NCBI GenBank assembly: GCA_023362775.1
Contig: JALMGJ010000025.1
Span: 8,214,001-8,278,000, forward strand
Direction of reading: 5' to 3'
Origin: Charina bottae
Lineage: Eukaryota > Chordata > Lepidosauria > Squamata > Charinaidae
Length of the DNA: 64,000 bases
Shown piece by piece: positions 20,510 to 32,071 of the stretch. Each line of letters opens with the position of its first letter. The first letter of the stretch is position 1. The translations under genes were made by a program, and so were the position numbers. A model generated the notes under the pieces. That model had not been told where the DNA came from. It saw nothing but the letters and a program-made list of their open reading frames with translations, and did not search any database.

Positions 20510-22555
20510 ATTTCTATCCAACTAACCGCAGAACTGCATATTGTGCAATTTACAGGTTTATTGTTTAAACTCCAGACATTTTTTTTAAATCAACATTTGG
20601 AAACAGACACGTTCTGATATTTTTAAATGACTTCCATCTCCATCTTGTAGTATCATATAATATTATCTTCAATTAGTATCATATAAAATATGTTACTCCT
20701 TGCAGTTTGTATTTCATGACTGATGGATACAAAACTACCATTAAGAGGATTAATGGTTACATGCTTTATTCGTCAATATACAGTATGTGCTTTTTCGTCA
20801 TACTTGCAAGTTCAGTTAACCTAGTCACTGGCACACATAAGCCAATGTGAGATAACTGAAACCCTTCAGTTCAGATATCCACTCAGCCATTATACTTTCT
20901 AATTGACCTTGGGCATGCATGATTTCTCAGGTTATCTTACCTCACAGGATTGCTACTAAGTCAGATAGGTATATACTGACAAACTTCAAATTTTTATATA
21001 AATCAAACAATCCAGATAAAAGAAAATGCACCCTGAAAGTATACATGGATACCCCCGCACTCATCAAATAATTTTAAGACTGAAGAATCTGTTGTATCTA
21101 AATTCCTAGGGATTGATTTCCATCCATGCTGAAATTTATCTTTCCCCTTTTATTAGTGAGAAGGACGCATTCAATAGTAAAATACCAGATATCTGTATGT
21201 AATAATTTATTAAACTTGTATGTCGCCCAACTCTCAAAGCAAGGTACTTACCTGCTCTAGCCACATCAGTCTGAGCTCATATTTTGTTGCTGGACACATT
21301 TAATATATATAAAATGTGTATGTGTGTGAGAGAGAACGAGACTGATGGAGGTACTGCTTACATTATACATCCAAAGTTGTTTCATTATTCTAGTATTCCT
21401 AGGTTTATATAAGTACACCTTATATCAACTGGTTGGCTTGCCCATCCTTTAAGAGGGATTACTTTGACAATATGAGTCACCTGCTAAAGTCAGAAGGCCA
21501 TATTCAAGTATTCTCTCTGTTTTCATCCCAGTCTCAACCCAATGGACCTAACAAATTCTTCTTTGAGTACACATGCAGAGAATTGTGGTTACAGGACACC
21601 AAACAGCTGTCTCACACTGAAGACTTCTAGGTTGACTGAAAGGCTGATGATGTGCTAGTGACAGCAACACAGTTTATTTTTTTCCTTAAACCAGCAATAC
21701 CTGTCTTTGGTAATATAATATTAGGTTCTGTTTCATACTGTCTCTTTATGATAATGGTTCCACAAAGGGGACAAAATCTCTCATGATTTACTTTACAATT
21801 ATGGCAAGGCCAATTACAAATATTTGAATTCATTTCATTTATTAATATTTTTTCCTAGTAGTGCAGCACAATAATAATTATATTTTCAACATTCCAGTTC
21901 ATATATTAACACATTTTAATTTACCTAAGATAAAGATTATTGGATATAATTTTTCAGTCCCTATATTGTCACAAATTATTATAAACATTAAATTTTGCAT
22001 AAATGGCACCATAATGTTTTTTCTATGTTGATTTTTGGCTCCAATTTTCTCATTGTAGACATTTATTAACCTGTACAGAGCAAACCTTGCCGGAAATAAA
22101 AGTAAACTTATTAAATTGGATTGTTAAGAACTCAAAAGGTACAAATGCAACAGACCTGAAAGGGCAGTAAAATCCAGTGTTCTTATACTTGTTTAAAATT
22201 TGCTGTTCAAATATATTGCTGCATAAAGGAAAAATGCTTTCCTTAAAAGACAAAGATGGCCCAATGGTCCTTTTTACTGTTTTTCAACCCAGCACCAGAA
22301 AATATTTATAAATATTTCACATTTTGTCCCTTAAAATAATCAGGGGAGGGGGGAGGTAGGAAACCAGAGCAACAGTTTTGAGTTGTTGCAACAGGGGGTA
22401 TCATGACACAATGGTACTGTCATTCACAGCTCATTTATCTCTATAAAACATGTGAATCTGAGCATTTGAAACTACTACTAACCCCTGAACTATTACCAGC
22501 TGATACCTCAATTCCTACAATCCAGTAGATGTCCAAAACCTGCTGCCCCTACTGT
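20510..22555. other. No gene recognised; one LINE tail trace
   Basis: Mostly unique-looking AT-rich DNA. AATAATTTATTAAACTTGTA and TGTCGCCCAACTCTC at 21199-21236 are a fragment of a minus-strand L2/CR1-type tail (compare 55.63 kb). Confidence 0.45.
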
Positions 22556-22560
22556 AAAAC

Positions 22561-22816
22561 GGAGAGCCAATTTGGTCTAGTGGTTAAGGTGCTGGGCTAG
22601 AAACCTGGAGATTGAGAGTTCTAGTCCCGCCTTAGCCTTGAAAGCCGGTTGGGTGACTTTGGGCCAGTCACTTTCTCTCAGCCCAACTCACCTCACAGGG
22701 TTGTTGTTGTGGGGAAAATAGGAGGAGGAAGGAGTATTAGGTACACTCGCTGCCTTGAGTTATTTGTAAAAATAATAAAGGCGGGATAAAAATAAATTAA
22801 ATAAATAAAAATAAAT
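22561..22816 (+). mobile_element. CORE/MIR-type SINE, near full length
   Basis: The tRNA-like head is GAGAGCCAATTTGGTCTAGT, then GGTTAAGGTGCTGGGCTAGA, with a box B-like GAGTTCTAGTCCCGCC. The CORE-like part is GGGTGACTTTGGGCCAGTCA. The 3' part is CCTCACAGGGTTGTTGTTGT, AATAGGAGGAGGAAGGAGTA, CCTTGAGTTATTTGT and AATAAAGGCGGGATA, ending in AAATAAAT units. This is the best reference copy of the family in the window. Confidence 0.92.
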
Positions 22817-23879
22817 CTACAACCTTAGCAACAGCCCCTAGCATCCAAAGAGGCACAGTACTTAAATCTTGTGAAATTCAGCAGTCAATTCTGCAAAATT
22901 ATCAGAATTATATTATATATATACAGTATGTATCCACCCGAAATCTTTAAAAGAGCAGTATCATTTACAGAATTAAAGATCTTTTTCACACGTTTCCAAG
23001 TTCAATGCAACATTCAACACAAAAAAATCCAGAAAAGAATGCTAAAAACATTCCAACCTCCAACTCCTTCCATTCAGTACAGTCATAAACTGCAAGAGAC
23101 GCAGACAGTGATAGAAACAAATAGGATTCACATACATATATGTATTTGTATACCTAGCACATATAATTTAAAGATCACAGGAGTATAGTTACTTTGGCAA
23201 CCGGCTCAACATCTTATAGCCCTAACAGAGACAGTGAGGATAAAAAGTAGTGATGAGGGTGAGAGGGAAACTGCTGTCATAACAACCTTCCACTGATAAC
23301 TACTGAAATAGCAAAATTACTCTGAAAATACTACACAGCCTACTGTGGAATAAAGGAAAACAGAAAGCATGCTGGTAACCCAGGGAAGAACACAAAGAAA
23401 GAGAACAAGAAACAGAAAAGGAAGGGCGGTTTTCCCCATAAAGTTCATTTTGGTTACCTTTCTGCGTTCTCTCAAGGGGGCATGGGGACACTTGCCTATG
23501 CCCAAAGCCTCGTTGCAAAAGCCCTTGCGAACCAGGCGTGCCGCGTGCCCTCTCCTTCGGTATAGATCAGATTCTTTGCTCGGTCCAGAGAAAAGGTCCA
23601 GCGCTCGCTGGAGAAGGACTGGCACAACCCCAGCAAGCTAGCGGGCAACCGGGGATCTCTTTAAAGACTTCATTGTACGGCGAGGAGCAGGAGGGGGGAA
23701 AGGGGAGAAGGCTGCAAAGGCAGGAGTAACTGGGGGGGGGGGGGAGCCTCCAGCCTCTATTCAATTACTCCTTAAAATAAAACAGCCCTTCAGAAGTTTA
23801 AAAAATCTTCTAAAAACAGCGGGAGATGAATACGGATCGGGGGACATTACAGAAAGGGCTCGCCGGAAAGGGCTCGCTA
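22817..23879. other. CpG island shoulder; no certain gene
   Basis: GC content rises from about 23.4 kb. A G13 run lies at 23731-23743. Minus-strand ORFs here have hydrophobic stretches (for example LPFLFLVLFLCVLPWV at about 23370-23420), but there is no supporting homology or clear splice pattern. Confidence 0.4.
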
Positions 23880-25110
23880 GGAAACTCAGAGGGGTTAGGG
23901 GGGCCGCCCTAGGTGACCAACACGCGGGGGAACTTGCGTGGGGAGGAGGTCAGATGGGACACGTGCAAGAGAATAGATGATTCAAAGAGGGGCAGCGCTC
24001 CGGAGATTTCTGGAGAGCCGGGTCTTCCAGGTTTGAGGTGTTGTTTTTATCTCCATTTTTGGGGAAGCCTACTCCCTTCTTTCTCCCCGTACTACTCCTT
24101 CCTTCAAGAAGTCTCCGCTAGTCCTCTCAGGCTCGGGAAACGACAAGGAGGCTATCCAGCGCGAAGCAAAGCAAAGCAGGCGCCTCTCCCTGCGGTAGGA
24201 ACGGCGTTCACTTCTCCCCCTTTCCAGTTCCCACCGCCGTCGCCACAGGCACCAATTCCTCCGAATACCGGGAGAGCGCGAACGCTCCCGCCGACCCACC
24301 CCACCGCCGGAGAGAGCAGGTGCTCCGAAGGAGGAGCCACTCATTCACTCACCCGTCCTTGGTGGGAAAAGGCGGGAGTGCATCCGAGGCGCCGCCCTGG
24401 GGGCAACAGGGCAAGAAGAGCAGCAGGAGCAAGAGCGGGCGCAGGGGGGAGCGGCGGAGCCCAGGCTGCTCCTGCGCGCGCTCTCGCTGCCCATGCCCGG
24501 CGCTAGTGCTGGATGGAGGAGGCTCTGCGAAACCGAGAGAAAGAGACAGAAGCAGGACGAGAAAAAGACTAAGCTGGGGGCTCGCGCACGCGCGCGGCCG
24601 ACGAGCGGCAGCGGTGGGAGGGGGGTTAGAGAAAAGGGTGGCTGGCTGCGCTGCCGGCGGTGGTGACGGAGAGGAGGCGCGCGGGGTCGCGCGGCGAAGG
24701 GGGAGCCCTGGCTCTGCTCTGGGAGAGCAGCTGGCGTCGCGGTCTTTCCCCTCTCCTGCTGCAGCGAGGTTCGCATCTTCGTCGTGTGGCTCTTGCCGAG
24801 ATGATCCTCGGGAGCCTCGCTCTCGTTTGGCGTGCAGCGCGGTCCCTATTTGTCGCGGAGGCTCCCTTGGAGGATTTCTAGCCTCCGTGGCTGTACTTCG
24901 CTCCCCTTTTCCCCTTTGAGGCTCCGCAGCAACTCATTCAGTTGGAAGGTCATTCCGCAGAAATTCGCCGAGCCGAAATTCCCCGTCCTCTTATCTTTTG
25001 CATCCTTCCGCACCCCGAATTCCGCACCGCATGAAGAAATAGCAAACCTGGTACGCTTCCTCGCTGGCGTAAGCGCAGAGAAGCCGGGCTTGTGCAAAAT
25101 CAGGCGAAAG
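23880..25110. promoter_or_regulatory. CpG island, probable promoter / first exon of a host gene
   Basis: This is the only extended GC- and CpG-rich segment in the window. Dense CG dinucleotides occur throughout 24.15-24.90 kb, including CTCGCGCACGCGCGCGGCCG at 24581-24600. It has no TATA-like context, which is typical of a vertebrate CpG-island promoter. Long overlapping frames on both strands are expected from GC richness and are not called as genes. Transcription direction cannot be settled. On the minus strand, an open frame containing SPLRPLLLLLLFLPCCPQGG (signal-peptide-like, about 24395-24450) runs to a consensus donor CGG|GTGAGT (intron starting at 24352). No in-frame ATG was found for it in about 150 bp upstream. 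Confidence 0.8.
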
Positions 25111-25705
25111 CAACGAGAGCGCTCACGATAAGTTGCAAGATGGGCTTTTCATTGCTGCAACGGATAGCCCCCTTTTTGTTTGTATGCTTGCTCGCTCTCC
25201 CTTCCCAGAAAGCCGCATTACCTTTGTTCACCATAAATGAAATGCCTGTGCGAGGAGGCCTGGGCAGGGTGAGAGAAGCACATTTTTAGAAATGTAAACT
25301 TGCGTTTCGGCGCCTGCCTCTTCGCCTTTACAAATAAACCCATGCAAAGATGGGTAGAATGGCATAAAAGCGGGCCGAGCTCGGAAGTCGTGCGATAAGG
25401 AAGATCCGTAGGTCGCTTGGCGTGCTCGGCTTACTGGCAAGGCAGAAGGACCCGCGGGAGAACTGGGGAAAGGCTGGTCCGTTCTCAGCATTTGTGAGGA
25501 GTTACCCGACCCGTGGCACCATCTTCCTTCCTTCCTTCCTTATTAAACTTTTATGCTGACCCACTCCCAACGACTGATGCCTTCTTGATCTGTATGATTA
25601 CAATTCCCATAATCCCTAGCCAGCATGTTCCCTTGCAAACCCTACACTAGAACTGGGAAGAAGTTTTTGTGTGTCACTGCAGGATTGCAGAGTTCGGTAA
25701 GCCTG
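25111..25705. other. No certain gene; downstream flank of the CpG island
   Basis: A plus-strand frame at 25140 starts MGFSLLQRIAPFLFVCLLAL, which resembles a signal peptide, and a donor-like GCAGG|GTGAGA lies at about 25265. Neither is enough to call an exon. A (CCTT)n run lies at 25525-25540. Confidence 0.3.
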
Positions 25706-25710
25706 CAGAT

Positions 25711-25969
25711 GAAGCCAGTTTGGTCTAGTGGTTAAGGTGCTGGGCTAGAAACCAGGAGTCTGTGAGTTCTAGTCCTGCCTTAGGCAGGAAAGCCGACTGG
25801 GTGACCTTGGGCCAGTCACTCCCTCTCAGGCCAACTCACCTCACAGGGTTGCTGTTGTGGGGAAAATAGGAGGAGGAAGGAGTATTTGGTATGTTCGCCG
25901 CCCTGAGTTATTTATAAAAATAATAAAGGTGGGATATAAAATAAATAAAATAAATAATAAATAAAATCT
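25711..25969 (+). mobile_element. CORE/MIR-type SINE, near full length
   Basis: Same layout as the 22.56-kb copy: AGCCAGTTTGGTCTAGTGGT, AGTTCTAGTCCTGCC, GGTGACCTTGGGCCAGTCAC, GGAGGAGGAAGGAGTATTTG and GCCGCCCTGAGTTATTTAT, with an AAATAAATAATAAAT tail. Confidence 0.92.
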
Positions 25970-27242
25970 GATGAGATTTATTATCGTTAATAAACTTAAT
26001 TAATACAACCTTCCAAAGGCTTCTTGTCCTGCGTACAAGCTTTTACTATACCATACAAACTAGGCAAGGCGGAGAAACAACTATGAGTATCAGGAAGTAC
26101 TGTTTTTTCCCCAGAACATTCCTTGACTGGCACTTAGATTTTGAGTCCGGTGTTCCTTATCATCTTCATAATATCAGTGTTTCTAGATCTATGCTTGTTT
26201 GGGCCATATCTAAGCTGCAATTGGATAGCCACCATTCCATATTTCATTTTTAGCTAACCTTTTTACTGTTCAAATATGTTTGTGTTTTAGTACGTGTAAG
26301 TGAGGATAAATACATCTGATAAAGTGGAAACTAGAAGAGATTATGGCAAAATATAATCTGAGAGCGTTTAAGATGCTACAAGGCTGCTTGTAATTTTAGC
26401 TGCAATACAGATGATCACAGCTACTCCCACTGGAAGTCACTAAATGTAAATTGGGGATCTGGGCCACTAACAGCAAAATAAGCATGAGGTAGTTCTGAAT
26501 AAGGGAAATCCTATTTCTAACAGAATCTGCTTTGATCTAAAAGTGGGGAAAGCGGCTATCTTCATGTTCTAGTTGAAAGGTTTCCAGAAACATCCAGCTG
26601 GCCAACTACTAAAACAAAACTAGACTAGTTGAACCTTTGACCTGATCTATCAGGACTCCTCTTAAGGGTTTTTTTCCTCCCTCATATTTTTTTAATTCAA
26701 GAATATATCACAGGTTTACACTTAAAGGACTCAAATACATAAAGGGCTTAATTGGGCAGATGGCTGGACAATTTGGAAGAAGGAAGATATTTGCTGGGTT
26801 CTCACTTAATTCTAACCCCCGTTTTGCACTTTTGAACCTGATTCTCTAGTTTTAAAACAGGATAAAATGCATATACTAGGGGAAAGTGTATGTTAAAAGA
26901 AATCCTTTCATCAATCATTACTTTTAATGGTGTTGGGACTTGTACATCAAAATGATGCTATGAGCTATATCATTGGGAGTGTGAATTTATAACAGGCAGG
27001 TCAATAAACAAGGGAACACACTAAATAGGATCCACTGGAAAAGAAAATGGCAATCCACCCCACTGCCAAGAAAACTAAATGACCACTTACAACCAGGATA
27101 ATGTCAAAATTATACTGGAAGATGAGCTTCCAGGCTGGAAGGGGTCCAGTGAATCTGCTCTCCACTGCAGTAGATGTTATTATTCCCAGGGTTTGGGCTC
27201 TATAGGGAGAGGCAAAAAGTTTCATATCACATGGAATGCAGC
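25970..27242. other. No gene or repeat recognised (1.3 kb)
   Basis: Unique-looking sequence, nothing recognisable. Confidence 0.4.
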
Positions 27243-27244
27243 TA

Positions 27245-27666
27245 CGGGTAGTCCTCACTGAGTGATGGTAATTGGGACCAGAATTTCCGTCACTAAGCAA
27301 TACGGTTGTAAAGCGTGACTATGCTGCTTAGCAATGGCAGTTCTGGTACTTCCGGTTGCCCTCATTAAGCAAATCCCACCCTGTCATTAAGCGCGGCGTC
27401 ACATGTTAATCATTTGCGACCTGCCAGCTTCCCCATTGACTGCTTATTGGAAGCTGGCAGTGAAGGTCACAAATGGAGATCACATGACTGCAGGACACTG
27501 TGACACAATTGTGAGCTGGTCGCTGAGCGCCCGGATCACAATCACATGACCCTGAGGACATTGCAACCATCATAAGTATGAGGACTTATCGTAAGTACTA
27601 CTTGTTCAGCACTATCGTAAGTTTGAATGGTCACTGAACGAGCGGTTGTTAAACGAGGATCACCCG
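27245..27666. mobile_element. TA-flanked MITE (Tc1/mariner-like TSD), 422 bp
   Basis: The ends CGGGTAGTCCTCACTGAG and AACGAGGATCACCCG are inverted repeats, with TA at each side (27243-27244 and 27667-27668). The interior has partial symmetry (AGCTTCC and GGAAGCTGGCAG; GATCACATGAC and ATCACATGACC) and recurrent TAAGCA/TAAGTA words. No transposase. A relative with the same termini lies at 32120. Confidence 0.85.
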
Positions 27667-27668
27667 TA

Positions 27669-28029
27669 TATAGGTTCTGTAAAGATTCCATTAGATCAAC
27701 CTGCCTTAATGGTCAGCCAGTTTTCTGTACCTAATGCTAGGGGCCTAAAAGGGCTTGTTGTTAGTCTCTCTATCCTGATTCCAGTTGAGACTACAATATT
27801 AGAGATCTTGGATGCCTTTATGGTTCCCATAAAACTTTCTTGTTGAGAGCCGCACAAGATTTTATGGCTTTCACTACAACTATTTTAATGTCATTAACTA
27901 TCAAATTTGTCTTTAAAGCCACCTTCACTTCTTCAATATTGGTTTTTTTGTGTGTGTCAGAAGCACCCACCGTTGCCCGGGGGACGCCTGAGGAGGCTCC
28001 TTTCATGTCCCTGTGATTTTTCCTACCAG
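27669..28029. other. No gene or repeat recognised
   Basis: Nothing recognisable. Confidence 0.35.
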
Positions 28030-28213
28030 AGTGGTACCTTATTTATCTACTTGCATTTGTATGCTTTTGAACTGCTAGGTTGGCAGGAGCTGGGACTAAT
28101 TGCCGGTAGCTCACTCCGGCACGCTGCTCACGCTCTGGGTTTCGAACTGCTGAGCTGTCAGCCTTATTGGCCTCTGCCTCAGCGTCTTAACCACTGAGCC
28201 ACCGCGGTCCCTA
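28030..28213 (-). mobile_element. tRNA-type SINE, 5' half
   Basis: In reverse complement this has GCGGTGGCTCAGTGGTTAAG (box A region), CAGTTCGAAACCC (box B-like), and CCAACCTAGCAGTTCAAAAG with GCAAGTAGATAAATAAGGT. It is truncated at GTGGTACC. Confidence 0.9.
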
Positions 28214-29381
28214 ATTTAAGATTGGTGGTTTGATCTGAGAGACTGAATGACTTGTGATATTTTTCTGAATTTTCTTGGGGATTTTCTCCTATTTTATCCA
28301 ATGTTCCTATTAAAGCCATGGTCTCCATTCAGAAGGAGGGAGTATCTCAGACTATCAATATAATGGCACCCAAATATCCTCAATTCAAAGAGAAAGCTAT
28401 GATAGCAGTTTTTCTTTCCATATCCTTTCAAATATTAGATGGTGGAAGCAATGCATTCTTTTTCTTTATTGTTAAACAAGTTATCAAGTTGTGACTCTTT
28501 AGACCATGCAGTAGGATAGAAAATTAAAAACAACTACAGACTTCTGGAACTATTTCAGTTCCACAAAGTTTCAAATTCAATATCTGTATTTGTATTTAAT
28601 CATGTGATATGGGCGGCTATATAAAATGACTGACTGACTGACTGACTGAAAATGCTACTACTGTTCCTATGTTTATACGTTAGGACCAGTAATGGCTCAG
28701 AATATTGTTACTTAAGCACTTACAGTTTGAGAAACATCATCCTTCATTCCTCTTCAAAAGGTCCTAAATTATATGGGGTTGTAGTAAGAAATCTTATTTA
28801 TGTATTTTAAATCCTACCACACTGTTACTCTTCTCTAGAGTGGCTGATAAAATACATTTTATTGGGAAAGTATTAGCCAATAGGAAAGGATTGTTTCAGT
28901 TCTACACAATTTGCAATTGATTTGAGTGCATCCCACCAACAATGAATTGTTACCTGCCAAATGCTTAACTACCTTTTATTCTTTTAGTAAATACATGGAC
29001 AGGTTTACTTCGTAGTTAAGACAGTGCAGGTTCAGAATACAACCACATCTGCCCCCAGTGATCTCTGCGTACACAGCCATTATTGGGAAAAACCAAAGTG
29101 AAGTGGCGTTGCACGTATATACACATTGAGACAGTGTACAAAATACTTGCTTGAGCAATGAAAAAGATCCGGCTGCTTTAATGATTTGAAGAGCGGTGCT
29201 TCATACAGGTTCCCACACATTACAAAGTACTTTTTTTTTTAAGGAGTGAAGTGCCTAATATTTGACGGCTATGAAGTCAAGTATAGATTGGGTGAAGAAG
29301 CTTTTTCTTTTTCTTTTTTATTTCTGCCTTTCAGTTGCATTGGTTATACTGCATTTTGATATTAAAAGTGGGGAGGGGGAA
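28214..29381. other. No gene recognised; small LINE-tail trace
   Basis: ATATGGGCGGCTATATAAAA with a (TGAC)n run (28608-28649) is an L2/CR1-type tail. The rest is unremarkable. The last bases before 29382 are purine-rich (AAAAGTGGGGAGGGGGAA). Confidence 0.45.
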
Positions 29382-29714
29382 TGTCAGGAGATGATTGTAA
29401 AAGACATATCAGACATTGTTAAATACTAGCACTCTGGGGAAAGGGATGGGAATGTAGTTAGCTGGAACAAAATATTCTTGTGTATTATCAATTGTGTGAA
29501 GGTTTTTTTATAAGTATAAACTAAGGCAATGTCCTAACTTAATCATGTGGCTTTTCTAAAGTTAAAGTTTTCCTTATTAACAGCTTGAGCCAGGAGTTCT
29601 GTGGGTGCAGACCTTTTAAAAAGTTTTGGGCATGCCCTCTGAAAAAGGTTTATGGTTACCTTTGGGTGCAGACCTTGAGAGGGCATTTTGTATTAAGACC
29701 TAGTAAAAAGTAAA

Positions 29715-29935
29715 AAGCCAGTTTGGTGTAGCATCAGGCTAGAAACCGGGAGACCGTGAGTTCTAGTCCCACCTTAGGCACAAAGCCAGCTGGGTGACCT
29801 TGGGCCAGTCCCTCTCTCTCAGCCGTAGGAAGGAAGCAATGGGAAACCACTTCTGAAAAACCTTGCCAAGAAAACTGCAGGAACTTGTCCAGGCAGTCTT
29901 CAAGAATCGGATACAGTTGAACGGATTTAAAAAAA
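29715..29935 (+). mobile_element. CORE-head SINE with Bov-B-like tail (chimeric subtype)
   Basis: The head AGCCAGTTTGGTGTAGCATC and GAGTTCTAGTCCCACCTTAG, with GGTGACCTTGGGCCAGTCCC, is of the CORE type. Instead of the usual GGAGGAGGAAGGAGTAT tail it ends in CAATGGGAAACCACTTCTGA, CCTTGCCAAGAAAACTGCAG and AAGAATCGGATACAGTTGAA. That resembles Bov-B-type ends (GAGTCGGACACGACT at 37.69 kb). Confidence 0.8.
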
Positions 29936-29949
29936 GATATATAAGTGTA

Positions 29950-29999
29950 AGTAAAATAGAAAATGAACACACATACACACACATACACACACACACATG
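29950..29999. repeat. (CA)n-rich tract
   Basis: ACACACATACACACACATAC-type run. Copy B of the LTR-like repeat has a shorter one at 32759-32773. Confidence 0.9.
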
Positions 30000-30244
30000 G
30001 CCTAACACTGAGAATGTAACATTCATCTCAACCCTTTCTCCACAGCTGTGCACTAACTGGGTAAGATAATGCATATTTTTATGTGGATTAGATCAGATTT
30101 AAATGTTAGACATAAGGCTTAGAACTTAGAAATTGATATGGGATACCAAAACTTGCTTATTTTTATTTTAAGTATTCTCTCTATTTTCTTGGATTCCTTA
30201 TGATCCTTGTTAAATTTTTAAGAAAGACAAACTAAATGTTGTTA

Positions 30245-30579
30245 GGTAAAGGTAAAGGTTTCCCCTGCACAGTCGTGTCCGACTCTAGGGGCTGGTGCTC
30301 ATCTCTGTTTGTTAGCCGAAGAGCCGGCATTGTCTGAAGATGCTTCCGCAGTCATGTGCCCAGCATGACGCGTGTGGAACGCTGTTATCTACCCACTGAA
30401 GTGGTACCTATTCATCTACTTGCATTTGCATGCTTTCGAATTGCTAGGTTGGCAAGAGCTGGGGCGAGTGCGGGAGCTCACTCCATCACATGGGGCTAGG
30501 GATTCGAACCTCCGAATTTGTGATCTTCTGATTGACAAGCCTGGTGTCTTACCCGCTGAGCCATCGCGCCCCTAATAAA
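30245..30579 (-). mobile_element. Full-length tRNA-type SINE, minus strand, inside copy A
   Basis: GGTAAAGGTAAAGG at the left and CTGAGCCATCGCGCCCCTAA at the right, with box B complement GGATTCGAACCTCC. The TSD TAAATGTTGTTA lies at 30233-30244 and 30580-30591. Confidence 0.93.
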
Positions 30580-30749
30580 TAAATGTTGTTATTGCTCTCA
30601 ATTTATTGAAGCAAGTAGAAAATAAACTCAACTGATCCCATAGTGAAATTTCTGATAAGAAGTAATTGTTCGTTTTGTGACTTATCTATGGAATATCCTG
30701 ATCCGCAGAAATCCATCCAGGTGGGTTCTGAGAAAAAGTATAACCTACA

Positions 30750-32071
30750 GTATAATCAGAAGCTTTGAAGGGCTTCTTCAAGATGGATCATCTTGAAGAT
30801 TGAATTTACCTCACCTACTCTTGTTGAAAAAAAGGTCTAGGAAAGAATCAAGCTTGATAAAATTAAGGACTGAATCAAGAGCCAGTTCCTGAGATTCTCT
30901 AACTAAATGGTTAGAAAAAGCTTAGTCCTCCAGTGACTAATGAGACTGGTTTCTTCACTTGGCATAATTTTTGGAATTGTGACTGTTATTCTTCTTTTTG
31001 TGTTCTTAAGAAAACAGTAACTGAGTAAGAATGTCTTTAATTAGATACTTCTCTAACCAGTGGATTCATTTCAGACATTGAATCAACTTGAAACAGTGAG
31101 TTTTTCATTAGTTTTATAAGATCCTTGTTAATTTTATGATGATAGCATGCTAGCCTAATTAGTATTACCAAGACAACATGTTAATGTTATTAGGAAGTAA
31201 GGTTTTACAAACTTATTCCAAAAAAGGTCCCTGTTGCTATTAGGTAAATCCAGAAAAATGGATTTATTTGCAAGCATTGCCTTGCACTTTGTAATTAATA
31301 ACATTATAGTTAATAATTTATTGAACTTGTATGCTATCTGACTCTCAACAACTCTATAGTTCAGGGAAGACCAAGCTCAACATTAAAAAGTGTGAAGTTT
31401 GGAAGCACTGGTGTGGTTCTTATAGTACATGGTCTTATTTGCAACTCAGAATTTTTTGCTTCATACTGGAAAGTGTTAAAAGAAGTTGATGTGAAAGTAT
31501 CTAATCTACATTTTTTTGTATTTGAGAGATTTGATTATTCTGTAAAAATAATGCATCATTTGCAGGTAGCTACTTAAAAGAGTTAACTACAGTAGTGAGA
31601 GATCTCAGTGTAATAGCCGCCCATAGCTAAGACTGAGATTTTCACCCTTCCCGTCCATTAGGACAGTGTAATTCAATTGAGGATTGTTTGAATATCTTGC
31701 TGGCATGGACCTGGAAATAACCACTGCTTACCAACTAATAAACTCCTTTGTTCTTGAATTCCTTTTAATGATAATGAAGAGAAAGAGGTAACAGCTGACT
31801 CAGCTATACGTGTGAGGGTATTGCAGTTCAACAAAGACAGGTACTTTACTTTCAAAGACTGTACATCTTGCAGCACTCTGCCAAGAAGTTTATACAGATG
31901 TCACCTGAAAGAAAATGTATTGTTTACATTGAAGTAATAAAATCAACAAAATTTTAACTTGTAAACTATTGTTTATTGCCTGACACTTTCCCACTTGAAT
32001 TTTATTTCATTATCATGCTTAAGAGAATTCAGTAACATTCAGAATTACACCAATAAATTGCTTTAGAGGGG
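30750..32071. other. Interval between the two LTR-like repeats
   Basis: 1.3 kb with no gag, protease, RT or envelope motif. The only trace is AATTTATTGAACTTGTATGC at 31313-31335, an L2/CR1-type minus-strand tail. If copies A and B are LTRs of one provirus, this would be its deleted interior, but no primer-binding site is evident. Confidence 0.4.

Larger units (their letters stand above)
29382..30749 (+). repeat. LTR-like direct repeat, copy A (with two SINE insertions)
   Basis: This starts TGTCAGGAGATGATTGTAAA and ends TATAACCTACA. It is homologous along its length to copy B at 32072-33227. Shared blocks are GCTTGAGCCAGGAG.TCTGTG, GTTTATGGTTACCTTTG, a TATA-like element (ATATATAAGTGTAAG; ATATAAATATAAG in B), CAGCTGTGC, ATAAGGCTTAGAA.TTAGAAA and GAAGCAAGTAGAAAATA. 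TG...CA ends with an internal TATA-like box suggest a retroviral or Gypsy-type LTR. Copy A contains SINEs at 29715-29935 and 30245-30579 that copy B lacks. Confidence 0.75.

Noticed and set aside
24345..24919. Long overlapping ORFs on both strands in the CpG island (143 and 199 codons)
   Set aside because: GC-rich DNA is depleted of stop codons in all frames. The products are Arg/Ser/Pro-rich low-complexity sequence with no domain. Only the donor-ended, signal-peptide-like frame is kept, as a hypothesis.
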